From the NCBI GenBank assembly GCA_934047225.1, contig CAKOHE010000073.1:32450-96449 (forward strand): a stretch of 64,000 nucleotides of DNA. The letters run 5' to 3'. Source of the DNA: Ypsolopha sequella (taxonomy: Eukaryota; Arthropoda; Insecta; Lepidoptera; Ypsolophidae). Numbering within the stretch: the stretch's first letter is position 1; each line of letters begins with the position of its first letter. The translations under genes were made by a program, and so were the position numbers. Below, one piece after another: positions 35,541 through 45,954 of the stretch. The notes under the pieces were generated by a model. It made no database searches. It had not been told where the DNA came from and saw nothing but the letters and a program-made list of their open reading frames with translations.

Positions 35541-37608
35541 TAAATCGCTGAACTTACCGGGTCTTCATTATGAATTTGCCTGTATAATAAGGTGAATAGG
35601 TGACTTTATTTTATATGACTAAATGCATACTGGAGACTTTATAAGTGATCAGATCAGTAACAAGGTTCGATTACCCGACTTTCTGTGAAATACAGAAAAT
35701 ACAATTTAGGCTTTCTATACTGAGTCCGGGTAGGCCATGAGTTTGTATAGGAAAACAAAAAATATTTTTCGTGTTTCGTAAAACGGGTCATTGAACCTTG
35801 ATCTTGACGACTTATCGTGTCTCCAACAGCGATATAAATAAAAAAAATATTTATGATACTTTAAGTACATCACTGGTCTCCAATATAAATTTGGTCATAT
35901 AAATCATAGTTACTTTATATATATTTATAATATAAAATAATATATAAATTAATACTCGAGGCTTGGTAAGTAATCAGTGTGACGAATTTCAAAAAATAAA
36001 ATGTTAGTAGGGATTCGGTCTGTGTAGGGTCCGTGCTGAAAGATAGTAACTACCTACTTACTTACTAGCCAAAATGTGGTACCTAAAACCTTTGCAATCG
36101 GAAACAAAAACGAACAAACGTAGCGAAAGCATACGATGTTAGTGTTGCCATACTCATACTCATTTATTGGTAAAAAACAAACTTATTAATAGAAAAACTT
36201 ATTAATCTGACTGACCTAAAAATTCTGTACCATAGAAACAATATTTATACGAGTAAATAACTATGAAATCTATCAAGTACATCTATTTCTTATCTATTTC
36301 TATCTATTTTAGTACAGACGAAACTCACTGGAATGGCGGGGAGGTGCTGTATTCCATTCCAAATCCCACATAACATCTTTAAAGGTTATGCAGGACTTTT
36401 ATCAGTTCTGATTTTAGATATGCTTTGTAATAGCAACTAATTTCTATCTATAAGATAATTTGATAACCTTTTGAAATTCTGATATTCTTCATCTCTTCCA
36501 ATTTAATTGATTCATATTATAAAACCTAACTTAAGTAACTAAGACTTAGATTATAATACATGACATGTGTTCTTTTCATTCAATTATCGCCTTTGAAAAT
36601 TTTAGTTGAAATAGACCTCTTCACAGTTTGAAACATATTCCATTTCTGAGTATTTAGTTTGAGCGTTCATGGTAATAATATAAGGTTGAGAGATCTATCA
36701 CTTAACATTTTTAGTTTGCTATTTATTTAAAGTTTCTTTTGATTTTTGGTTTCAACATATATTTTAACGTAGACTTGGTCCATCGCTATTCATGCTAAAA
36801 GAACCAGGATTACTACACACAACGTAACTTACGGGTCCTAACCAAAGACTAGACGATCACTTCATGGCCTACACTAACTTAGAACTCTTCATATCAATTT
36901 ATATATTTTATTTATCTGGTTTTGTTTTCAAATATAGTAGCTTAGGGGAGTTAGGCAGACTCAGGCAGATTTATTTAGGCTCAGTTAATTTTAGTTAGGT
37001 AGGGTTACGTTAGTAATACTAGTAGTAATAATTAATAGATAGTAAGTAGGTAGGTAGGGAGAGAGTAGGGTATATAGGGTATTATATATATATATAGGGT
37101 TTATTATATAGGCTATAGTATATATATTTATCTATTTATATGTATGTGTATGACGAAAGTGTTTCAACTCCAAGCGAAAAATCGCACAGTGCGAGAGGGA
37201 CGGCTTCAGGGCAAAAGGGAAAAAAGTTGGTTTTATATTTTTATTAAAAAAACTAAAATAGTTAGCAAAATTTCAAATATTAAATCTCTAGATATTGTTG
37301 AAACACACCTAATAAAATATGTTTGAGTTCTGTATATGGTTGCTGTTCGTCAAACGAGGAGAAAAAGTGTGTTTGAAGACTTCATTTCAACAATTATTTC
37401 TATCGAGGAATTTTTATCCAAACATGTTTTCCAATTTCAAAACCCTAGATTATATATAGTCAAAATGCATATACCAGAAATTTATTAAAATTTTCCGTGT
37501 ATTTCATGAAATACTTACACAGAAAAGAAACACCCGTATTTTTTTCGCATATCGCCTTAACATTATATCATTGCAGTATAGAAACGCAGAAAGTAAAGTA
37601 AATCTGGA
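35541..37608. other. AT-rich DNA, simple repeats, MITE relic
   Basis: 35590-36000 again shows GCATACTGGAGACTTTATAA and CTTGGTAAGTAATCAGTG motifs of the foldback family. 36960-37140 is low-complexity with GTAGGTAGGTAGGGAGAGAG and (TA)n. No gene is supported. Confidence 0.4.
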
Positions 37609-37609
37609 T

Positions 37610-37698
37610 GTGAGGAGCTCTGAACCGGGATTTGAACCCGGGACCTCTAGCTTACCGGGCGATTGGTCTACTAACTGAGCTATCCAGGTCTCAACACA
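37610..37698 (-). mobile_element. tRNA-like SINE head, minus strand
   Basis: On the minus strand, TGGATAGCTCAGTTAGTAGA (box A) is followed at tRNA spacing by GGTCCCGGGTTCAAATCC (box B), with a perfect 5-bp T stem (CCGGG/CCCGG). The acceptor and anticodon stems do not pair and the loop lacks the usual T33. It is therefore a SINE head, not a functional tRNA. The 98-codon minus ORF covering it is an artefact of this repeat. Confidence 0.7.
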
Positions 37699-37700
37699 AC

Positions 37701-37983
37701 TCGTGAATTTACCGATGTGCTTTCCCATACTGCAATGATATTTATAGGTACCCACTTTACAGTGAGCCACTTGGCGCCTAGAGGACACTAGTGTATTCAA
37801 AGCTGGTCAAAGAAATGCCCTACCGTCACCTGTTACAGCATCGGGTAGTGAAGAATAAACATTACTCTTACCGAAACTATGATAGAAATAAATTTCAGGA
37901 TACTGCCAATTAATATAAAATTTTGTACACTCATACAAAACATTGAGAAGAAGATCGTACAAAGTAAACATACATATAGATAA

Positions 37984-38014
<31 letters not shown>

Positions 38015-38475
38015 CCCACGCGTGTCTCCCAGAGGGGTAGGTAGACTACAGATTTCCATCTGCTACGATCTTGACTTGACACACCTCTTATACAAATTAT
38101 AATTATTATTATAATTACTTATTCCAAGTAAAATTTCATGAAAAATGTATTCGCAAACAAATTCGGAATAAATTCAAATTTTACATTTCTTTAAATTTTC
38201 TATTTTAAAATCTTTCTATCCAGTGTTGGTTGTTTGGCAAAACATCTTGAAATTGAATCTGACAACTTTAGTAGTAGTACATTATAAAATCGTTAAAAGC
38301 CAATAACATTTTAGCACTTTCTCAAAAGTTGAATAATTATTAAACCGTGGGCCGAAATGTATCCGGTAAAACACATTTTTATTGTTTTAATATTAATAAG
38401 TAAACCAAAGAAATAAATAAAGCTTAAAAAAGCATTATATAATATTCATTAACATTATTATATTATGAGTATATA
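37701..38475. other. No recognised gene; (TA)n at 37984-38007
   Basis: Contains a short TA microsatellite. The rest is AT-rich unassigned sequence. Confidence 0.35.
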
Positions 38476-38479
38476 TATA

Positions 38480-39330
38480 TCGGCGCGACTTTGCTGTTGC
38501 GTTCATCTGCCGCAAGATGTCTCTACGCGACACTATATGACGTGGCTTCGATAGGAGCGAGCCCGGAGAACGAACTGTTGTAAAACTTGTCCTCAAGATG
38601 TCGCTACTCGCTGCTCAATATTTTATGTACAGTGTAGGCTAAATTTAGTGTTCATTAATTCAATATTAATCTAGTAATGTTTCTTGTTGATAATCAATAA
38701 GTTTTGAGGCTTTCTATTGTCTGATTATTCACATCACAATGAATTAATCTAAGTTCGATCTGCAAATCTTTTCTGTTCATCCGTTTTACGCCGTAGTTTC
38801 AATCGTTCCGTAATTTCTTTATTACTAGTAGGAATAGATTAATTAAATAATAGTTTCTATTGTTTCTAATGACTGTTTAAAATATTGAATTGAATTGTCA
38901 GTAAATTGAATCATGATTATTGTAATTACCAAAATGATGATTTATAAAAAGACACAGTTTTGTTAGCGTTGAGCGTAGAGGCTAGTTCATGCGGTTTCAT
39001 GACAAGAGCTCTGATTGGTCAACCCGAGTAGGCCAATCAGGTGGTTTTCTAAAAATAGTTTGCCTCTATTTTCAACGTGAAAAATGGCGCACTTTTGTCG
39101 GCGCTGCTGTACGAGATTTGGTCTCTCTAGCATTTGATAAATTCAAATCCCAGTAAATCTACAACACGGATAGGTCGAGATAGGAATATGGCAGATGGAG
39201 ATGGTATCCGTGACACCGGCGGTGCTGGTGTCGAGCCATTTGGTGATAACCCTGAAGCTTCTGTCTCGTTATATATGTATATTATTATTATAACAAAAAT
39301 GATAATAAAGGTGGGACAAGCGGTTCAATC
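38480..39330 (+). mobile_element. Possible 5' fragment of an LTR retroelement
   Basis: The stretch begins CGGCGCGACTTTGCTGTTGC right after TATATATAT, echoing the TGACGGCGCACATCACTGTC start and target of the gypsy-like repeat at 6010. About 700 bp downstream an ATG at 39188 opens MADGDGIRDTGGAGVEPF in a good context, and coding character fades after some 28 codons. It could be leader plus the start of a truncated ORF. The link to 6010 is by eye only. Confidence 0.25.
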
Positions 39331-39479
39331 ATAGCTATAATCGTGTCATTACTGACTCCGTCTTCTCCTGAGCATTTATCTTTTTAAGTTGTAAGATTGC
39401 ATATTCAGTCTCCCTGTTCAAAATATATGGAATCGTTTCCTCAGTCGAAGTTTGGTTGAGTGTATTTATTGAGACTTTA

Positions 39480-40112
39480 TCTTTTTAAGAATAAAGTTTT
39501 TTATAAAAATCTGTGGCTATATCGACAATTTCGCTTCTATTCATTATTTCTTTTCCATCATGTTTAGACAGAGATTTTATCCATGCTTTCTGATTGCTGA
39601 ATGTTTTGGCGGTGCGCTTGGTTGAGCTTCTTAGTTCTAGTTCTTTTTCCATTATTTCTAATTTAATTTTATGTTTACTTTCTTTAATTTTCTTACTTAT
39701 TTTCTTATACAGATTTTTCAATCGTTTCTTTTGTTCCCATGATCTGTTGGAATTCATCTTTAATTTTTTTTCGTTCGTCTATCAGGTATTCGATTTCATT
39801 AGTAATAAAATATAGGTTCTTGTTTTTGCTCTTTGGCAAGCTTTCTATACATTCCTTGACAGATTTTACCGTTTGCCTGTAGTTTGTATTCATGTCCTTT
39901 GAAGTTAGTGTCTCTACCTTGTCGAACATCATATCTTTAAGAGATGCTGACTCTATGGGTGTGAAGTTTTTATTTTTATGGACAAATTTTGTTCTAGTTT
40001 TCTTCGAGTTAGTTTCTTAATCATACGTTACTCTGACAAGTCTATGGTCACTCGGAAATTTTGTGGATATAACTTCGTTGTTTTGGACTTTATTTCGGGT
40101 TTTTACTAGGAT
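39480..40112 (-). pseudogene. LINE endonuclease/linker fragment
   Basis: Read on the minus strand from about 40110: 'STKFPSDHRLVRVTY' matches the C-terminal end of an APE-type endonuclease domain. It is followed by a helical linker (39932-39705, 'EIEYLIDERKKIKDEFQQ') and, after a frame change, 'EQKKRLKNLYKKISKKIK' ending 'IVDIATDFYKKLYS', the usual lead-in to a reverse transcriptase. A stop near 40020 and the frameshift show it is dead. RTE- or CR1-like non-LTR elements have this order. Confidence 0.75.
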
Positions 40113-40340
40113 GGCGGTATATCCATCCCTAATAGCCGGGCCTTATATGGAACAGACTGGTGACGAACAGCGGCGTCACTGGTGCGAGGGTCCCGGCACC
40201 GCGCTCACCAACCCGCCTGCCCAGCGTGTGTGAGTATGGGCAATTCTTTCAGGATTACCGCCGGGAGTGGCAAAGTCCTGGAAAGGCTTATGTCCAGCAG
40301 TGGACCTACTAGGCTGATGGATGGATGGATGGATGGAACG
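40113..40340 (+). mobile_element. LINE 3' end with (GATG)n tail
   Basis: GGTGACGAACAGCGGCGTCA and CACCAACCCGCCTGCCCAGC are shared with 63110-63240. The segment ends GTCCAGCAGTGGACC, then GCTGATGGATGGATGGATGG. This wording is the familiar 3' end of moth LINEs. The GATG run at 40318-40337 is its tail. Confidence 0.65.
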
Positions 40341-40666
40341 TGTACTGCGTTTTCAACGAGTGAGAGCACAAGACATAATAATAGCAGTTTATGCTACAAG
40401 GGCGAAAAGGAATAAATTACGAGGACGATTTAAAACACTCGCCGAGTAATTTATTGCTCTTACGTCCGATATCATACTACGTTTTTAAAAAAAAAGTAAA
40501 GGGCAAAATAATCGACTTTCTGTTCGGTTTTGATGCATAAAAAGTGGGCCTTTAAAGTTGGTCAACAGTAGTAAAACCAATGGCTACTGTAGCGTATTTA
40601 TTCCACGTATGAAAGAGATCCTACATAATTTCTACGTACCCCAACCACTACTTATGTCAACTCTCC
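40341..40666. other. Left flank of satellite copy B
   Basis: No gene. The first units of the array are slightly degenerate (CTGAGTGTAAGTTGAGTG). The flank is not clearly related to that of copy A. Confidence 0.4.
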
Positions 40667-43600
40667 CTGAGTGTAAGTTGAGTGTAAGCTTCCTACTGAC
40701 TGTAAGCTTCCTACTGAGTGTAAGCTTCCTACTGAGTGTAAGCTTCCTACTGAGTGTAAGCTTACTACTGACTGTAAGCTTCCTACTGAGTGTAAGCTTA
40801 CTACTGACTGTAAGCTTCCTACTGAGTGTAAGCTTCCTACTGACTGTAAGCTTCCTACTGAGTGTAAGCTTCCTACTGAGTGTAAGCTTCCTACTGAGTG
40901 TAAGCTTACTACTGAGTGTAAGCTTCCTACTGAGTGTAAGCTTACTACTGACTGTAAGCTTCCTACTGAGTGTAAGCTTCCTACTGAGTGTAAGCTTCCT
41001 ACTGAGTGTAAGCTTCTTACTGAGTGTAAGCTTCCTACTGACTGTAAGCTTCCTACTGAGTGTAAGCTTACTACTGAGTGTAAGCTTCCTACTGAGTGTA
41101 AGCTTCCTACTGAGTGTAAGCTTACTACTGAGTGTAAGCTTCCTACTGAGTGTAAGCTTACTACTGACTGTAAGCTTCCTACTGAGTGTAAGCTTCCTAC
41201 TGAGTGTAAGCTTCCTACTGAGTGTAAGCTTCCTACTGAGTGTAAGCTTCCTACTGAGTGTAAGCTTCCTACTGAGTGTAAGCTTACTACTGAGTGTAAG
41301 CTTCCTACTGAGTGTAAGCTTACTACTGACTGTAAGCTTCCTACTGAGTGTAAGCTTCCTACTGAGTGTAAGCTTCCTACTGAGTGTTAGCTTCCTACTG
41401 AGTGTAAGCTTACTACTGACTGTAAGCTTCCTACTGAGTGTAAGCTTCCTACTGACTGTAAGCTTCCTACTGAGTGTAAGCTTCCTACTGAGTGTAAGCT
41501 TACTACTGAGTGTAAGCTTCCTACTGAGTGTAAGCTTACTACTGACTGTAAGCTTCCTACTGAGTGTAAGCTTCCTACTGAGTGTAAGCTTCCTACTGAG
41601 TGTAAGCTTACTACTGACTGTAAGCTTCCTACTGAGTGTAAGCTTCCTACTGAGTGTAAGATTCCTACTGAGTGTAAGCTTCCTACTGAGTGTAAGCTTC
41701 CTACTGACTGTAAGCTTCCTACTGAGTGTAAGCTTCCTACTGAATGTAAGCTTCCTACTGAGTGTAAGCTTCCTACTAACTGTAAGCTTCCTACTGACTG
41801 TAAGCTTCCTACTGAGTGTAAGCTTCCTACTGAGTGTAAGCTTCCTACTGAGTGTAAGCTTCCTACTGAGTGTAAGCTTCCTACTGACTGTAAAATTCCT
41901 ACTGAGTGTAAGCTTCCTACTGAGTGTAAGCTTCCTACTGACTGTAAGCTTCCTACTGAGTGTAAGCTTCCTACTGAGTGTAAGCTTCCTACTGAGTGTA
42001 AGCTTCCTACTGACTGTAAGCTTCCTACTGAGTGTAAGCTTCCTACTGAGTGTAAGCTTCCTACTGAGTGTAAGCTTCCTACTGAGTGTAAGCTTCCTAC
42101 TGAGTGTAAGCTTCCTACTGAGTGTAAGCTTCCTACTGAGTGTAAGCTTCCTACTGAGTGTAAGCTTCCTACTGAGTGTAAGCTTCCTACTGAGTGTAAG
42201 CTTCCTACTGAGTGTAAGCTTCCTACTGAGTGTAAGCTTCCTACTGAGTGTAAGCTTCCTACTGAGTGTAAGCTTCCTACTGAGTGTAAGCTTCCTACTG
42301 AGTGTAAGCTTCCTACTGAGTGTAAGCTTCCTACTGAGTGTAAGCTTCCTACTGAGTGTAAGCTTCCTACTGAGTGTAAGCTTCCTACTGAGTGTAAGCT
42401 TCCTACTGAGTGTAAGCTTCCTACTGAGTGTAAGCTTCCTACTGACTGTAAGCTTCCTACTGAATGTAAGCTTCCTACTGAGTGTAAGCTTCCTACTGAG
42501 TGTAAGCTTCCTACTGACTGTAAGCTTCCTACTGACTGTAAGCTTCCTACTGAGTGTAAGCTTCCTACTGAGTGTAAGCTTCCTACTGAGTGTAAGCTTC
42601 CTACTGACTGTAAGCTTCCTACTGAGTGTAAGCTTCCTACTGAGTGTAAGCTTCCTACTGACTGTAAGCTTCCTACTGACTGTAAGCTTCCTACTGAGTG
42701 TAAGCTTCCTACTGACTGTAAGCTTCCTACTGAGTGTAAGCTTCCTACTGAGTGTAAGCTTCCTACTCAGTGTAAGCTTCCTACTCAGTGTAAGCTTCCT
42801 ACTGAGTGTAAGCTTCCTACTGAGTGTAAGCTTCCTACTGACTGTAAGCTTCCTTCTGACTGTAAGCTTCCTACTGACTGTAAGCTTCCTACTGAGTGTA
42901 AGCTTCCTACTGAGTGTAAGCTTCCTACTGAGTGTAAGATTCCTACTGAGTGTAAGCTTCCTACTGAGTGTAAGCTTCCTACTGAGTGTAAGCTTCCTAC
43001 TGACTGTAAGCTTCCTACTGAATGTAAGCTTCCTACTGAGTGTAAGCTTCCTACTGAGTGTAAGCTTCCTACTGACTGTAAGCTTCCTACTGACTGTAAG
43101 CTTCCTACTGAGTGTAAGCTTCCTACTGAGTGTAAGCTTCCTACTGAGTGTAAGCTTCCTACTGACTGTAAGCTTCCTACTGAGTGTAAGCTTCCTACTG
43201 AGTGTAAGCTTCCTACTGACTGTAAGCTTCCTACTGACTGTAAGCTTCCTACTGAGTGTAAGCTTCCTACTGACTGTAAGCTTCCTACTGAGTGTAAGCT
43301 TCCTACTGAGTGTAAGCTTCCTACTCAGTGTAAGCTTCCTACTCAGTGTAAGCTTCCTACTGAGTGTAAGCTTCCTACTGAGTGTAAGCTTCCTACTGAC
43401 TGTAAGCTTCCTTCTGACTGTAAGCTTCCTACTGAGTGTATGCTTCCTACTGACTGTAAGCTTCCTACTGACTGTAAGCTTCCTACTGAGTGTAAGCTTC
43501 CTACTGACTGTAAGCTTCCTACTGAGTGTAAGCTTCCTACTGAGTGTAAGCTTCCTACTGAGTGTAAGCTTCCTACTGACTGTAAGCTTCCTACTGAGTG

Positions 43601-45954
43601 TAAGCTTCCTACTGAGTGTAAGCTTCCTACTGACTGTAAGCTTCCTACTGACTGTAAGCTTCCTACTGAGTGTAAGCTTCCTACTGACTGTAAGCTTCCT
43701 ACTGAGTGTAAGCTTCCTACTGAGTGTAAGCTTCCTACTCAGTGTAAGCTTCCTACTCAGTGTAAGCTTCCTACTGAGTGTAAGCTTCCTACTGAGTGTA
43801 AGCTTCCTACTGACTGTAAGCTTCCTTCTGACTGTAAGCTTCCTACTGACTGTAAGCTTCCTACTGAGTGTAAGCTTCCTACTGAGTGTAAGCTTCCTAC
43901 TGAGTGTAAGATTCCTACTGAGTGTAAGCTTCCTACTGAGTGTAAGCTTCCTACTGAGTGTAAGCTTCCTACTGACTGTAAGCTTCCTACTGAATGTAAG
44001 CTTCCTACTGAGTGTAAGCTTCCTACTGAGTGTAAGCTTCCTACTGACTGTAAGCTTCCTACTGACTGTAAGCTTCCTACTGAGTGTAAGCTTCCTACTG
44101 AGTGTAAGCTTCCTACTGAGTGTAAGCTTCCTACTGACTGTAAGCTTCCTACTGAGTGTAAGCTTCCTACTGAGTGTAAGCTTCCTACTGACTGTAAGCT
44201 TCCTACTGACTGTAAGCTTCCTACTGAGTGTAAGCTTCCTACTGACTGTAAGCTTCCTACTGAGTGTAAGCTTCCTACTGAGTGTAAGCTTCCTACTCAG
44301 TGTAAGCTTCCTACTCAGTGTAAGCTTCCTACTGAGTGTAAGCTTCCTACTGAGTGTAAGCTTCCTACTGACTGTAAGCTTCCTTCTGACTGTAAGCTTC
44401 CTACTGAGTGTATGCTTCCTACTGACTGTAAGCTTCCTACTGACTGTAAGCTTCCTACTGAGTGTAAGCTTCCTACTGACTGTAAGCTTCCTACTGACTG
44501 TAAGCTTCCTACTGAGTGTAAGCTTCCTACTGAGTGTAAGCTTCCTACTGAGTGTAAGCTTCCTACTGAGTGTAAGCTTCCTACTGACTGTAAGCTTCCT
44601 ACTGACTGTAAGCTTCCTACTGACTGTAAGCTTCCTACTGAGTGTAAGCTTCCTACTGAGTGTAAGCTTCCTACTGACTGTAAGCTTCCTACTGAGTGTA
44701 AGCTTCCTACTGAGTGTAAGCTTCCTACTGACTGTAAGCTTCCTACTGACTGTAAGCTTCCTACTGACTGTAAGCTTCCTACTGACTGTAAGCTTCCTAC
44801 TGACTGTAAGCTTCCTACTGACTGTAAGCTTCCTACTGACTGTAAGCTTCCTACTGAGTGTAAGCTTCCTACTGACTGTAAGCTTCCTACTGACTGTAAG
44901 CTTCCTACTGACTGTAAGCTTCCTACTGACTGTAAGCTTCCTACTGAGTGTAAGCTTCCTACTGAGTGTAAGCTTCCTACTGAGTGTAAGCTTCCTACTC
45001 AGTGTAAGCTTCCTACTGAGTGTAAGCTTCCTACTGAGTGTAAGCTTCCTACTGAGTGAAAGTTTCCTACTGAGTGTAAGCTTCCTACTGACTGTAAGCT
45101 TCCTACTGAGTGTAAGCTTCCTACTGACTGTAAGCTTCCTACTGAGTGTAAGCTTCCTACTGAGTGTAAGCTTCCTACTGACTGTAAGCTTCCTACTGAG
45201 TGTAAGCTTCCTACTCAGTGTAAGCTTCCTACTGAGTGTAAGCTTCCTACTGAGTGTAAGCTTCCTACTGAGTGTAAGCTTCCTACTGACTGTAAGCTTC
45301 CTACTTAGTGTAAGCTTCCTACTGAGTGTAAGCTTCCTACTGAGTGTAAGCTTCCTACTGAGTGTAAGCTTCCTACTGAGTGTAAGCTTCCTACTGACTG
45401 TAAGCTTCCTACTGAGTGTAAGCTTCCTACTGAGTGTAAGCTTCCTACTAAGTGTAAGCTTCCTACTGAGTGAAAGCTTCCTACTGAGTGTAAGCTTCCT
45501 ACTGACTGTAAGCTTCCTACTGAGTGTAAGCTTCCTACTGACTGTAAGCTTCCTACTGAGTGTAAGCTTCCTACTGAGTGAAAGCTTCCTACTGAGTGTA
45601 AGCTTCCTACTGACTGTAAGTTTCCTACTGAGTGTAAGCTTCCTACTGACTGTAAGCTTCCTACTGAGTGTAAGCTTCCTACTGACTGTAACCTTCCTAC
45701 TGAGTGTAAGTTTCCTACTGAGTGTAAGCTTCCTACTGACTGTAAGCTTCCTACTGACTGTAAGCTTCCTACTGAGTGTAAGCTTCCTACTGAGTGTAAG
45801 CTTCCTACTGAGTGTAAGCTTCCTACTGAGTGAAAGCTTCCTACTGAGTGTAAGCTTCCTACTGACTGTAAGTTTCCTACTGAGTGTAAGCTTCCTACTG
45901 ACTGTAAGCTTCCTACTGAGTGTAAGTTTCCTACTGAGTGTAAGCTTTCTACTG
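40667..45954 (+). repeat. Satellite B1: 18-bp unit array (~293 copies)
   Basis: Same unit as A1 (AAGCTTCCTACTGAGTGT). Over 5.3 kb no indel shifts the register, so one forward frame (repeating SFLLSV/SFLLTV) stays open for 1806 codons from 40558, and a second (KLPTEC/KLPTDC) for 539 codons from 43440. The third forward frame has two stops per unit. Rare variants recur exactly 972 bp apart: TATGCTTCC at 43441 and 44413, AAGATTCC at about 42938 and 43910, paired CTCAG units at about 42766 and 43737. That is a tandem 54-unit higher-order duplication. The 5' part is rich in CTTACTACTG units, the 3' part in GAGTGAAAG units. No protein is called here. Confidence 0.97.

Noticed and set aside
37610..37698. 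Functional tRNA gene on the minus strand
   Set aside because: Boxes A and B are good, but the acceptor and anticodon stems do not pair and the loop lacks the expected T33. It is a SINE head.
43440..45059. A 539-residue KLPTEC-repeat protein
   Set aside because: Second open frame of the same satellite; its ATG is a point variant that also occurs 972 bp downstream, and the frame ends at a unit variant.
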